This document shows, piece by piece, positions 5,747 to 13,704 of a stretch of 16,004 bases of DNA. The notes below the pieces were generated by a model that was not told the DNA's origin, made no database searches, and worked only from the letters and a program-made list of their open reading frames with translations. The position numbers and the translations under genes were made by a program. How positions within the stretch are numbered: the stretch's first letter is position 1; the number at the start of each line of letters is the position of its first letter. Source of the DNA: Candidatus Daviesbacteria bacterium GW2011_GWA2_42_7 (GTDB taxonomy: Bacteria > Patescibacteriota > Microgenomatia > Daviesbacterales > UBA10151); the NCBI GenBank assembly GCA_000997105.1, contig LCEJ01000002.1:1-16004 (forward strand), written 5' to 3'.

Positions 5747-6427
5747 TTATTCGAGAGTTCCCGCAAAAATCATGGCTTTGGCCGTACCTAGGTCGCCGGC
5801 TGCCAGAATCATATGATAGCAAAGTTCTGCAGGATGTACCTCGGCAGTGTTTGTACAGGTGGGAAGGGGGTGGTATTTTATAATGGGTAGCCGCCAGGGG
5901 ACATCAACAATGCTGGTCCAGCAGATTCTTGCAGCCAAATAGGGTCGTAAAGCCTGGGGGTGTTCAGCTAGCCCGGCAGGTTTCCAGAATGCATATTCTG
6001 ACACAAAGCGGTTATCAATACATTTTCTTTGAAGGACTATATGATACTCCGGGTCGTCTGGCCAACCAATAAGCGGAGGGGCTTTAGGTTGCAGCGTGAT
6101 TGTGGCTTTGGAACCCCTATCTTGTCTTACCAAAATAAAATTGGATCTTATTATTACGGTACCTTTATCTGGAGCAGATTTCAGGGGGACCTGACAGCTG
6201 TAAAAAAATGATTTCTCGTCGGCGTTATAGAGTATCTTCCCCAAGATGAAAGGTTCTGAAAAAGAAGCGATGCAATCCTCAATATCAGAAGCAGGGGGAG
6301 CATGGTCTCGCAGGAACGTTTCCCTCACTTTTTGAAGTTGGTCTCTAATTCTCTGAGCGGTAAAAGCGACCTTTTCCTGTAATTCTCTTCGGCTTTCCTT
6401 GCCAGAGGCTTGTGACTCGATTAACAT
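5747..6427 (-). CDS. Unrecognised soluble 226-residue protein
   Basis: I do not recognise this protein. It has no signal peptide or membrane helix. Residues 1-40 are charged and likely helical (SRRELQEKVAFTAQRIRDQ), about 55-115 alternate like beta strands (GKILYNADEKSFFYSCQVPL, GTVIIRSNFILVRQ), and the rest is Pro- and Trp-rich with short motifs such as GWPDDPEYHIVLQRKC, DVPWRLPIIKYHPLP and a hydrophobic C-terminal helix (ELCYHMILAAGDLGTAKAM). There are six cysteines (52, 78, 136, 169, 191, 203), a lot for this window. The ATG has AGG four bases upstream and a TATAAT close by, so expression looks real. It is a single-gene unit between the prfB operon and the divergent tsaB. Coding is supported by length and start signals, not by homology. 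Confidence 0.65.
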   Translation of the reverse strand: MLIESQASGKESRRELQEKVAFTAQRIRDQLQKVRETFLRDHAPPASDIEDCIASFSEPFILGKILYNADEKSFFYSCQVPLKSAPDKGTVIIRSNFILVRQDRGSKATITLQPKAPPLIGWPDDPEYHIVLQRKCIDNRFVSEYAFWKPAGLAEHPQALRPYLAARICWTSIVDVPWRLPIIKYHPLPTCTNTAEVHPAELCYHMILAAGDLGTAKAMIFAGTLE

Positions 6428-6433
6428 TGACCT

Positions 6434-6439
6434 ATTATA
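6434..6439 (-). promoter_or_regulatory. -10 box for the 226-residue protein gene
   Basis: A perfect TATAAT on the minus strand ends 7 bases before the ATG at 6427, again predicting a leaderless or very short leader. No convincing -35 hexamer is found at 16-18 bp. A ribosome-binding AGG overlaps the same spot, so the two readings compete. Confidence 0.4.
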
Positions 6440-6481
6440 TAAAGTCCGCTTAGTTATAGGATAAGAAAAAGGTAAGTGATG

Positions 6482-6490
6482 TGTTAAAAT
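6482..6490 (+). promoter_or_regulatory. Extended -10 element for tsaB
   Basis: TGTTAAAAT carries the TG of an extended -10 element followed by TAAAAT (5 of 6 to consensus), six bases before the tsaB ATG. There is no good -35, as is common with extended -10 promoters. The predicted start of transcription falls on or next to the ATG, which also lacks a Shine-Dalgarno site. Confidence 0.45.
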
Positions 6491-6496
6491 TTACCT

Positions 6497-6823
6497 ATGA
6501 TTTTAAGACGAAGTCGCAAGCTCTGCTTACATATTAATACCAAGGATCCTAAGGTTGTCACGGTGACTTTAAAAGAGGGCAGTAAAATATCGGAAAGTTT
6601 GAGTGAGGAAAATGAGTATGGCTCACAGGCTTTATTGCCGCTAATTGTGAAATTACTCAAACCTCGGGGGTTTGATATTTTAGATGGTATTGAGGTGGAG
6701 GAAGGGCCGGGTTCGTTTACCGGGCTTCGGGTAGGGGCTTCTGTTGCCCAGGCTTTTGGATATGCTTTAAATATTCCGGTTAACGGCAAAGTTGGCAAAC
6801 CTGTTAACCTTAGATATACTTGA
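6497..6823 (+). CDS. tsaB: TsaB-like t6A biosynthesis protein, N-terminal lobe only
   Basis: The signature EGPGSFTGLRVG (residues about 69-80) and the N-terminal strand LHINTKDPKVVTVTL identify the TsaB/TsaD (ASKHA) fold. TsaB is the non-catalytic partner that holds TsaD and TsaE together for t6A synthesis. This one has only 108 residues against about 230 in E. coli: it ends soon after the signature, at NLRYT, and the next gene starts 7 bp on, so the second lobe is not nearby in another frame. The retained lobe is the one known to form the dimer with TsaD, so it may still work. The usual IDTS near the N-terminus is changed to INTK. The start has no Shine-Dalgarno site and sits right after an extended -10 element. 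Confidence 0.85.
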   Translation: MILRRSRKLCLHINTKDPKVVTVTLKEGSKISESLSEENEYGSQALLPLIVKLLKPRGFDILDGIEVEEGPGSFTGLRVGASVAQAFGYALNIPVNGKVGKPVNLRYT

Positions 6824-6829
6824 GGTAGG

Positions 6830-7726
6830 ATGCAAAAATTCGCTCATTGGTTTATCCCCCACCCTACAACCCACGAGAAGGCAAAACTTTTATCCTGGCA
6901 CTTTCTGTCTATCTATTTTCTTCTCTTTGCCCTGCTCCGTATAAGCTTTGACCTGGTAGGTATCTACCGGCCGGGAGTTTTGGGGACCACATCCCAAATT
7001 ACCGCCGAAAAAATAATCGAAGATACCAATGTTGAACGGCAAAAGGCGGGGTTTTCACCTGTTGTAGCAAACGCAGCCTTAAGCCAGGCTGCCAGGGAGA
7101 AGGCTGCAAATATGTTTGCCGAAAATTACTGGGCGCATTATTCACCCTCCGGTCGTGACCCATGGGGGTTTATCAAAGGCGCCGGGTATAAATTTTCTTA
7201 CGCCGGGGAAAATCTGGCCAGGAATTTCTCTGATTCTGAGGGTGTTGTGGTGGCTTGGATGAACTCCCCTACCCACAGGGAGAATCTTTTAAATCCAAAC
7301 TACCAGGAAATAGGGATTGCAGTTGAAGACGGAATTTTACAGGGCCAACAAACTACTTTGGTGGTGCAGATGTTTGGTAAACCCACACAAGCTATTGCTG
7401 CCGCTCCTCCGAAGATAGATTTACAAGGTGTTGAGGCGAAATCGGAAGTACCGCCGCTTTTGCCGCAAAGCCAGCCTCTCTCTGTGGCCGGATCGGCACT
7501 TTCAAGCCAAAGCTTGGGCAACCAACCCGTTTTGGATCCTTTTGCCGTTACCCGGACTGCAGGCTTTGCTTTAATATTCATGATCTCAACATTACTTATT
7601 GCTGATTTTCTGGTCTTAAAAAGAAGGGGAGTATTCCGGTTTTCTTCCCACCATTTTGCCCATTTAAGCTTTATGGCTGTGGCAGGGACATCGCTTATTT
7701 TAAGCAAAGCGGGGGAGATTCTTTAA
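6830..7726 (+). CDS. Membrane-anchored CAP (SCP/PR-1-like) domain protein
   Basis: After a short cytoplasmic N-terminus and a membrane helix (about 20-42) comes an extracellular CAP domain (about 60-183). Family features are ITAEKIIEDTNVERQKAG, YWAHYSPSGRDPW (H103), YAGENLA (E127), WMNSPTHRENLL (H149) and NYQEIGIAV; the conserved His and Glu cluster of the CAP cavity is present. A Pro/Gln/Ser linker (about 185-240) leads to two further hydrophobic segments (about 246-263 and 275-293). CAP proteins are secreted and their function in bacteria is mostly unknown. Extra C-terminal membrane helices are not the usual layout, where the domain is normally tethered once or secreted free. The ATG follows a clear GAGG ribosome site, 6 bp after the tsaB stop, and the next gene starts one base after its TAA, so these form one operon. 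Confidence 0.88.
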   Translation: MQKFAHWFIPHPTTHEKAKLLSWHFLSIYFLLFALLRISFDLVGIYRPGVLGTTSQITAEKIIEDTNVERQKAGFSPVVANAALSQAAREKAANMFAENYWAHYSPSGRDPWGFIKGAGYKFSYAGENLARNFSDSEGVVVAWMNSPTHRENLLNPNYQEIGIAVEDGILQGQQTTLVVQMFGKPTQAIAAAPPKIDLQGVEAKSEVPPLLPQSQPLSVAGSALSSQSLGNQPVLDPFAVTRTAGFALIFMISTLLIADFLVLKRRGVFRFSSHHFAHLSFMAVAGTSLILSKAGEIL

Positions 7727-7727
7727 T

Positions 7728-7967
7728 ATGAGAAATTTAAAAGTGAGATTTAATTTCATCTGGCTTTTGTTTTTTACAGCACCTCTTTTACTTATAGCCC
7801 TTTTTGTTTTTAGGAATTCTTCCGGTATACAGTTTAAGATATTAATTTTAGCTGCCCTGCTTTATCTTGCAGCTACCACACTTCATCATATGAAAGATAA
7901 AACTTTGACTTTTGAAATTATCATAGAGTATATTCTAATAGCTGCCCTGGCCTTGGTAATGTTTTAG
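7728..7967 (+). CDS. Small three-helix membrane protein
   Basis: No family was recognised. The 79 residues are mostly hydrophobic with helices at about 10-28, 36-51 and 62-79, and a basic N-terminus (MRNLKVRFN). The loop between helices 2 and 3 holds HHMKDKT. The ATG begins one base after the TAA of the CAP gene (TAATATG), so translation is probably coupled and the product may act with the membrane part of the CAP protein. No Shine-Dalgarno site of its own is clear. Confidence 0.65.
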   Translation: MRNLKVRFNFIWLLFFTAPLLLIALFVFRNSSGIQFKILILAALLYLAATTLHHMKDKTLTFEIIIEYILIAALALVMF

Positions 7968-8012
7968 GCCTTTTCCCAAACAGGAAGTTAATAATTTCTG
8001 TTATAGCGGCAA

Positions 8013-9038
8013 ATGGACCTTATGAAAAAAAAAGCCTTCATTACTGGTATCACGGGGCAGGATGGGTCATACCTCACAGAATTCCTTTTAGGAAAAGGCT
8101 ATGAGGTGGCCGGTTTTGTCAGAAGCAGCAGTACCGGGCATTTAGGTAATGTAGAACACCTTAAAAATGAAATTAATTTTTTCAGGGGGAGTTTGGATGA
8201 CGAGAGGTCTATAGAGGTTGCCGTTTCAGAATTTAAACCTGATGAGATTTACAATTTAGGCGCAGAAGCAGCCCCGGCAGATTCTTTTAAAAGAGGGGTT
8301 TATACATCCGATATTAATGCTTTAGGGCCGCTCCGTTTATTTGAGGCAGCGTTAAGGTTACACAGGTCCGGGATGAAGGTTAAAATCTATCAGGCTTCAA
8401 CTTCGGAGATGTTTGGGGCCCCCGCTCAAATCCCCCAAAATGAAAAGACCCCGCTCCTTCCTAATAATCCGTATGGAGTTGCAAAATTATTTGCCCACCA
8501 CAACGCCCGGATTTTGAGGGAAGGGACAGAAAAAATGTTTATATGCTGCGGTATTTTATTCAACCATGAAAGCCCCAGGCGCGGGATGCAATACGTGACC
8601 AGAAAGGTGACCGTAGGCGTGGCGTGTATCGCCAACAGGGTGAAAAATCAACCGCTTAACGAAATGGGACAATCGATAATTACAAATGATTGGAAACTGG
8701 AGATGGGGAGTTTAGATCCCAAAAGGGATTGGGGGTATGCTAAGGAGTATGTCCAAGCAATGTGGCTTATGCTGCAGCAAGACAAATCGGATGATTATGT
8801 GATAGCTACTGGAGAAACCCATACAATCCAGGAACTTTTGGAAGTTGCTTTTTCCCATGTTGGCCTTGATTGGAAAAAACATATAATAGTTAACCCCTCG
8901 TTCATAAGGCCCCTTGAGACAGGCCCTTTGTGTGGAAATCCAACAAAGGCTGCAAAAGTCCTGGGCTGGAAGCCGAAGACAAAGTTTAAAGAACTAATCA
9001 AAATGATGGTAGACAGCGATCTGGCAAAGTTTTCCTGA
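8013..9038 (+). CDS. gmd: GDP-mannose 4,6-dehydratase
   Basis: It turns GDP-mannose into GDP-4-keto-6-deoxymannose, the precursor of GDP-fucose, GDP-rhamnose and related sugars, in the cytoplasm. It is an extended SDR with the NADP-binding GITGQDGSYL (12-21), catalytic STSE (129-132) with YGVAK (Y154, K158), GILFNHESPRRG (180-191) and RDWGYAKEYVQAMWLMLQQ (238-256), all characteristic of GMD. The C-terminal GNPTKAAKVLGWKP is also typical. One difference is the usual AQSHV after the NLA strand, which here is GAEAAPA. Start is either the ATG at 8013 or the one at 8022 (MKKKAFITG), which is the more usual beginning; neither has a strong ribosome site. No reductase partner is in the window. It opens the glycan gene cluster. 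Confidence 0.9.
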   Translation: MDLMKKKAFITGITGQDGSYLTEFLLGKGYEVAGFVRSSSTGHLGNVEHLKNEINFFRGSLDDERSIEVAVSEFKPDEIYNLGAEAAPADSFKRGVYTSDINALGPLRLFEAALRLHRSGMKVKIYQASTSEMFGAPAQIPQNEKTPLLPNNPYGVAKLFAHHNARILREGTEKMFICCGILFNHESPRRGMQYVTRKVTVGVACIANRVKNQPLNEMGQSIITNDWKLEMGSLDPKRDWGYAKEYVQAMWLMLQQDKSDDYVIATGETHTIQELLEVAFSHVGLDWKKHIIVNPSFIRPLETGPLCGNPTKAAKVLGWKPKTKFKELIKMMVDSDLAKFS

Positions 9039-9052
9039 TCTTTTTTCTTCTG

Positions 9053-9080
9053 TTGTAAAAGTCACCTATTTTTTTATACA
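9053..9080 (+). promoter_or_regulatory. Candidate promoter for the GT2-GtrA gene
   Basis: TTGTAA (9053-9058), a 16-bp spacer and TATACA (9075-9080), each 4 of 6 to consensus, end 11 bases before the ATG at 9092. It sits in a T-rich gap after gmd. It is moderate evidence that the glycosyltransferase is transcribed apart from gmd. Confidence 0.4.
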
Positions 9081-9091
9081 ATCAATCCAGC

Positions 9092-10279
9092 ATGGAAAAG
9101 AAGAAAGTTGTTGTCGTCTTACCCACTTACAACGAAAAAAACGTTTTAGAAAAGACTGTAAGTAAGGTTTTAGAGCAAGAAAAAAATTTACCTGGCTTTA
9201 GAGTGGAAGTTTTAATTGTTGACAGCGGTTCTCCGGACGGCACAGGTGAAATTGCCAAGAGGCTGTCGAAGTCTAACCCTAGGGTCCACTTTCTGGAAGT
9301 TGAAAGGGGGCTGGGGGTGGGGATTATTCGCGGCCACCAGTATTCTTTGGAACACCTAAACCCGGATGTTTTAGCCCAGCTGGATGCTGACGGCCAGGTG
9401 GAAGCGGATGTATTAGTGAGGTTGGTTGAGGCTATTAAAGAAGGGTATGACTTGGCTTTAGGGTCCCGGTTTGTTAAAGGCGGGGAAAATCAATTGTCTT
9501 TTACCCGGAGAGTGTTTAGTATGGGGTCTTCTTTAGTTTTCCGTATTTTGGTTGGGCCTTTTGGTATCCGGGAAGTTACAAATTCTGCCCGGGCTTTTAC
9601 CCCGGAACTTTTTAAAAGGATTAACTTTGACAGGTTACCCTGGAGGGAACAAACGTTTATTGTCCAGCCGGCATTTTTAAACGAGGCAATACTGGCCGGG
9701 GCAAAATATAAAGAAGTGCCGCTGGTTTTTAAAAACCGCGCTGAAGGTTATTCTAAAAATAAAGTAGTCAACTATACTTATGATGTTATAACTTATGCAA
9801 TTGATGCGCGCCTGCATAAGTGGGGAATTAATTTTCCGCTATTTTATATTACCAGGAGGGCAAAGACGCTAATTAAGTTTGGGGTGGTTGGTTTTACCGG
9901 GACTATTGTAGATTTTTTCTTTTATAAATTTTTTATCAACTCTTTAGGGATGTTACCTGCTACTTCCAAAGGTTTTTCGGCAGAGATCGCCATTTTAAAC
10001 AACTTTGCCTGGAACCATTTCTGGACTTTCCGCTACCGTAAAAATAAGACCAACGTTTGGCAGAAATTAGGAATTTTTAACTTTGTAAGTTTGGGGGGGT
10101 TGGTGATAGGGGTGTTGGTTGTAAAACTTCTCTACACATTTTTTGGGGATGGGTTTGTCCAGATAGGCAACTTTAGGGCTGCTTATAATAACTTCTATTT
10201 CTTTGCCACAATCCCCCCGGTTTTAATCTGGAACTTTGCCATTAATAACCTTATTACCTGGAAAAATCAGGAAGATTAG
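9092..10279 (+). CDS. Polyprenyl-phosphate glycosyltransferase (DPM1-like GT2) fused to a GtrA domain
   Basis: Residues 1-240 are a GT2 domain like dolichyl-phosphate-mannose synthase: VVLPTYNE (8-15), VDSGSPDGTGEIA (43-55), the metal-binding DAD (98-100) and GSRFVKGGEN (124-133). It should move mannose or a related sugar from a nucleotide donor to a polyprenyl phosphate at the cytoplasmic face. Residues 258-390 form a GtrA-like domain with about four membrane helices and the family motif AILNNFAWNHFWTFRYR (300-316); GtrA proteins are thought to help flip the lipid-linked sugar. The usual VDDGS is VDSGS here. At its 3' end it converges on the next gene with overlapping stops. The donor sugar is not known; GDP-mannose is likely given gmd next door. 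Confidence 0.88.
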   Translation: MEKKKVVVVLPTYNEKNVLEKTVSKVLEQEKNLPGFRVEVLIVDSGSPDGTGEIAKRLSKSNPRVHFLEVERGLGVGIIRGHQYSLEHLNPDVLAQLDADGQVEADVLVRLVEAIKEGYDLALGSRFVKGGENQLSFTRRVFSMGSSLVFRILVGPFGIREVTNSARAFTPELFKRINFDRLPWREQTFIVQPAFLNEAILAGAKYKEVPLVFKNRAEGYSKNKVVNYTYDVITYAIDARLHKWGINFPLFYITRRAKTLIKFGVVGFTGTIVDFFFYKFFINSLGMLPATSKGFSAEIAILNNFAWNHFWTFRYRKNKTNVWQKLGIFNFVSLGGLVIGVLVVKLLYTFFGDGFVQIGNFRAAYNNFYFFATIPPVLIWNFAINNLITWKNQED

Positions 10280-11460
10280 TTAAATAGTTGAGGGTTAGGA
10301 TAGGGGGCGGTGTTGGCTAATATAAAATTTTGGGCATAGAGGTAAATTGCCAGGGCGACAATGATAAGTACAATCCTAAACTCTTTTGACACTAAAACTT
10401 TTTCAAAGGCAATTAAAACAAATGGGAAAATAGGGAGGATATAGCGGCTGACGTCGCGGTGGGCAACTAAGGTGCTCGCCCCTAGATAAGTTAAGACAAA
10501 AAATGCTAAAGGGTAAAGTTTTTGTTTTATTAGCATTATTCCCCCTAAAAACCCCAGTATAAGAATATAGATAATATCCTCAAGCCAGATATCCCCAACC
10601 CAAGCCTGGTCTTTATTAAAAACCTGGAAAGGTGGGAAGGTGAGATGGATATTATCCCCGCTGTGGAAGTAGGCAAAGAAATCCCCATAAGAGACAGAGT
10701 ACCAATAAAAAATACCCAACAAAGAAACCGGTATAAGCAACAAAGGCCAGTAAGAGGTGGCAGAATAAGCTATGCGGTTGATAAGATTTACCCCCCGGCC
10801 CTTAATGGTTTTCCAGATGATATAAGCTGACAGTGCAATAAATAATAATATCCCGGGAGGCCTGGTAAATTGTGCCAAAATACCAAAGATTGCAGTGGCG
10901 TATATATATGAAGGTTTTAAGGTATGCTCAAATTTCATAAAAAAGTACAGGGCAGAAATTGCAAAAAAGATAAAGATTGGTTCGGCAGAGCCGACGCTAT
11001 GGACGATAAGCCATCTCGCCGGAAGGATTAAAAAGATTATGGATAAAAGTAGGGGATGGTCACTTAACCTAAAGTCCCGGACTAAAAAGTAAAAGGAGAA
11101 AGCAGATAGGATGGTAAATAATAAGGGGATCAGGATCATTGATTTTAAAAAACCAAAGAGGGGGGCTACTGCCAGCATGAGTAGCGAAAATCCCGGGAAA
11201 TGGGCGGCAAAATATTCGGCCGGCATTGATTGGGGAAGGGTTGCAAAGACATTAGGGAAATAGAGGGTCTTGGCAATAAAGACGTATTCTAACCCATCAA
11301 AATTCCTGTAAATTGTCTGAAAACCTTGGCTGAAATTAAGCCCCAAAAAGTTGGGAAGTTTCAAAATATGGGGGAGCCAGATGAGAAAAGAGGAGGCTAA
11401 AGCGACAGCAGCGATTATTAATAAATCTTTGTATGTCTTCCCTGAAAATATACTTTGCAT
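10276..11460 (-). CDS. GT-C family membrane glycosyltransferase, PIG-V-like
   Basis: This 394-residue protein has about ten membrane helices. The first outer loop carries YRNFDGLEYVFIAKTLY (acidic D55 and E58), followed by EYFAAHFPGFSLLML (82-96). This pattern resembles the wDgxxYxxIA...FFPxYPLL of PIG-V-type mannosyltransferases; a later loop has HRDVSRYILP. GT-C enzymes use polyprenyl-phosphate sugars on the outer side of the membrane. It is the only minus-strand gene in this cluster, sharing a 4-bp stop overlap with the GT2-GtrA gene and starting 32 bp from the divergent GT2 at 11493. The PIG-V assignment is by motif only. No Shine-Dalgarno site is seen before the ATG. Confidence 0.72.
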   Translation of the reverse strand: MQSIFSGKTYKDLLIIAAVALASSFLIWLPHILKLPNFLGLNFSQGFQTIYRNFDGLEYVFIAKTLYFPNVFATLPQSMPAEYFAAHFPGFSLLMLAVAPLFGFLKSMILIPLLFTILSAFSFYFLVRDFRLSDHPLLLSIIFLILPARWLIVHSVGSAEPIFIFFAISALYFFMKFEHTLKPSYIYATAIFGILAQFTRPPGILLFIALSAYIIWKTIKGRGVNLINRIAYSATSYWPLLLIPVSLLGIFYWYSVSYGDFFAYFHSGDNIHLTFPPFQVFNKDQAWVGDIWLEDIIYILILGFLGGIMLIKQKLYPLAFFVLTYLGASTLVAHRDVSRYILPIFPFVLIAFEKVLVSKEFRIVLIIVALAIYLYAQNFILANTAPYPNPQLFN

Positions 11461-11492
11461 ATCAGCAATTTGATGTTAGCATATTAGGCAGT

Positions 11493-12203
11493 ATGGATAA
11501 AGTAAACGTCAAAAATTTATCAGTTTTTTTCCCGGCGTATAACGAGGAAGAAAATATTCGGGTCATGGTAGAAAAAGCCCTTTTGGTTTTAAAAACGCTT
11601 AAGTTAAATGATTACGAGGTGATGGTAGTAAATGATGGGTCGACCGACGGTACTGCCAAAGTGGTGGAAGGCTTGGCAAAGAGGGATAGACATGTCAGAT
11701 TAATTAACCGGACTCAAAACGGTGGTTATGGTGAGGCTTTAAAATGCGGGTTATATGGTGCCAGGTTTGAAAATATTGTCTATACGGATTCTGATTTACA
11801 GTTTGATTTTTCAGAAGTTACAAAATTTCTTGAAAAGTCGGAAAAAGCGGATATTGTAGTCGGTTTTAGGATTAACAGGAGTGATCCGCCGGTCAGAATT
11901 ATTATCGGTTGGGTATGGACTATGCTGGCAAATGCTTTGCTGGGGGTTGGTGTTAAAGACGTCGACTGTGGTTTTAAATTAGTCAAGAAAAAAGTGATTG
12001 AAACTATTCCTAAACTTGAGTCTTCCCGTGGGGGGATGATCTCCCCCGAGCTTTTGGCTAAGGCAAAAAAATATGGGTTTAAGATTATAGAAGTAGGAGT
12101 TTATCACCACCCCCGTCAGGCCGGCCGCCAGACAGGGGCAGACCTTCAGGTAATGATCCGGTCTTTTGCCGATCTTTTAAAGTTGTGGTGGCAATTAAGA
12201 TGA
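11493..12203 (+). CDS. GT2 glycosyltransferase, dolichyl-phosphate-mannose synthase-like
   Basis: Cytoplasmic GT2 enzyme, 236 residues from the chosen ATG. Motifs are FFPAYNEEENI (12-22), VVNDGSTDGT (45-54), GGYGEALKCGL (77-87), the metal-binding TDSDLQF (98-104), VDCGFKLVKK (157-166) and HHPRQAGRQTG (205-215). These fit polyprenyl-phosphate sugar synthases. An upstream in-frame ATG at 11433 would add 20 residues that resemble nothing in the family and overlap the divergent gene, so 11493 is chosen. It has no C-terminal membrane helices, unlike the GtrA-fused paralogue. Its stop overlaps the next gene as ATGA, so it is co-translated with a GT-C partner. Confidence 0.85.
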   Translation: MDKVNVKNLSVFFPAYNEEENIRVMVEKALLVLKTLKLNDYEVMVVNDGSTDGTAKVVEGLAKRDRHVRLINRTQNGGYGEALKCGLYGARFENIVYTDSDLQFDFSEVTKFLEKSEKADIVVGFRINRSDPPVRIIIGWVWTMLANALLGVGVKDVDCGFKLVKKKVIETIPKLESSRGGMISPELLAKAKKYGFKIIEVGVYHHPRQAGRQTGADLQVMIRSFADLLKLWWQLR

Positions 12204-13684
12204 GCCATTGGATAAAAAAATACCGTACTGAAATCATTTTTGTTTGTTTAATACTTCTTTTTGCCTCATTTTTGCGGTTTTACAGGTTGCCGGAATATAT
12301 GGCGTTTTTAGGGGATGAGGGGCGGGATGCTTTGGTAATCAAAGAGATGCTGGTTGAGCATAACTTGCCGTTTATCGGCCCACCTACTTCGGTCGGCAAT
12401 ATCTATTTAGGGCCGTTGTACTACTACATGATAGCGGTACCGATGGCTTTCTTTTGGCTTAATCCGGTAGCAGCTGCCGGTATGGTTGCAGGAATTGGCG
12501 TAGCAACAGTATTCCTTATCTATTACCTGGCGAGACAGTGGTTTGGTGTGTTGCCGGCGGCATTTTCAGCCATCCTTTATGCAGTTTCCCCGGTAACTAT
12601 TATTTACTCCCGTTCTTCCTGGAACCCGAATCCGGCGCCGTTTTTTGCTTTGCTTACTATTTTAGGAATTTATAAAGCTCACAAAAATAAAAATTATAAG
12701 TGGCTTACTTTAAGCGGAGCCGCTCTGGCAGCTGCGATACAAATGCATTACCTGGCAATGATTTTAATACCGGTCTTTTTAATTTTGTGGATTATCGAGT
12801 TAAAAGCAACCAAAGGTGAAAGAAATAATTTCTTTTTGGGGACAGTGATGTCTGTATTTGCTTTCTTTTTAATAATGTTACCTCTAATCCTGTTTGACTT
12901 AAAACATAACTTTTTAAACTTCAGGGCGATTAGCACACTGTTTACCGAAAGCCAGGGGGCTTTAGGATTTGGTATTTTCAATTCCATAAGCAAGGTGTTT
13001 CCTATTTATATACAAAACCTGGTTGGTCGGTACTTAAGTGCGGAAATCTTACTTATATCCCTAATATTGGGAATTTTAATTCTTTTCCCGTTCGCCATGC
13101 TTAAGAGAAAAGGTGTTGATATTTGGCCTTATAAAGCCTTGGCGGTATGGCTTTTAGTGGGTTTGTTGGGGCTGTCTTTTTATAAGCATGACCTATATGA
13201 CCATTATTTAGGTTTTTTAAGTCCTGTACCCTTTTTACTGTTGGGTGCCTCATTGAACTTGATCAAAAAAAGATGGCGGTATATAGCAGTCCCCATTCTT
13301 CTGCTTGTAATTGGGGTAATAAATTTTCAAAGAAACCCACTGCTTTCACCTCCCAACAACCAACTAACCCGTACCCAGGAGATTGCTAAATATGTGATTG
13401 GGCAGTCAGAGGGAAAGCCGTTTAATTTTGCCTTAATTGCCAAAAGTAATTATGATTCTGCGTACCGGTTTTATCTGGATCAATATGGGGCTAGGCCGGA
13501 AGTTTTATCTGAGGTAATTACAGACCAGCTGTTTGTGGTCTGCGAAGACCCTGTTTGTAACCCGATCGGGCATCCGAAATATGAAATTGCAGCCTTTGGT
13601 TGGGCAAAAATTGAGCGCGAATCAGAAGTGTTAGGGGTTAAGGTTTATAAGCTGGTATCTAATCCTGGTGGTAAACCTTTATAA
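12200..13684 (+). CDS. GT-C (PMT/ArnT-like) membrane glycosyltransferase
   Basis: A 494-residue protein with an N-terminal helix (about 10-27), the first outer loop FLGDEGRDAL (catalytic-type D39-E40), GNIYLGPLYYY (67-77) and many further helices to about residue 390, then a globular soluble C-terminal part (about 400-494). This is the layout of PMT_2/ArnT-family enzymes that take a sugar from a polyprenyl phosphate donor. The C-terminal part has a CEDPVC motif, where two cysteines could form a disulfide outside the cell. The ATG at 12200 overlaps the TGA of the GT2 gene (ATGA); a GTG at 12185 would give five more residues. The acceptor is unknown. Confidence 0.82.
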   Translation: MSHWIKKYRTEIIFVCLILLFASFLRFYRLPEYMAFLGDEGRDALVIKEMLVEHNLPFIGPPTSVGNIYLGPLYYYMIAVPMAFFWLNPVAAAGMVAGIGVATVFLIYYLARQWFGVLPAAFSAILYAVSPVTIIYSRSSWNPNPAPFFALLTILGIYKAHKNKNYKWLTLSGAALAAAIQMHYLAMILIPVFLILWIIELKATKGERNNFFLGTVMSVFAFFLIMLPLILFDLKHNFLNFRAISTLFTESQGALGFGIFNSISKVFPIYIQNLVGRYLSAEILLISLILGILILFPFAMLKRKGVDIWPYKALAVWLLVGLLGLSFYKHDLYDHYLGFLSPVPFLLLGASLNLIKKRWRYIAVPILLLVIGVINFQRNPLLSPPNNQLTRTQEIAKYVIGQSEGKPFNFALIAKSNYDSAYRFYLDQYGARPEVLSEVITDQLFVVCEDPVCNPIGHPKYEIAAFGWAKIERESEVLGVKVYKLVSNPGGKPL

Positions 13685-13704
13685 TAAAATAGCAATAGCA
13701 TCAT

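Noticed and set aside
9258..9272. Second copy of the TCGAAG palindrome
   Set aside because: GGCTGTCGAAG in the GT2-GtrA gene shares a short core only, has no pairing partner and is ordinary coding sequence.
11433..11492. Longer start for the GT2 gene at 11493
   Set aside because: The extra 20 residues overlap the divergent gene and lie outside the GT2 fold, which begins just after the ATG at 11493.
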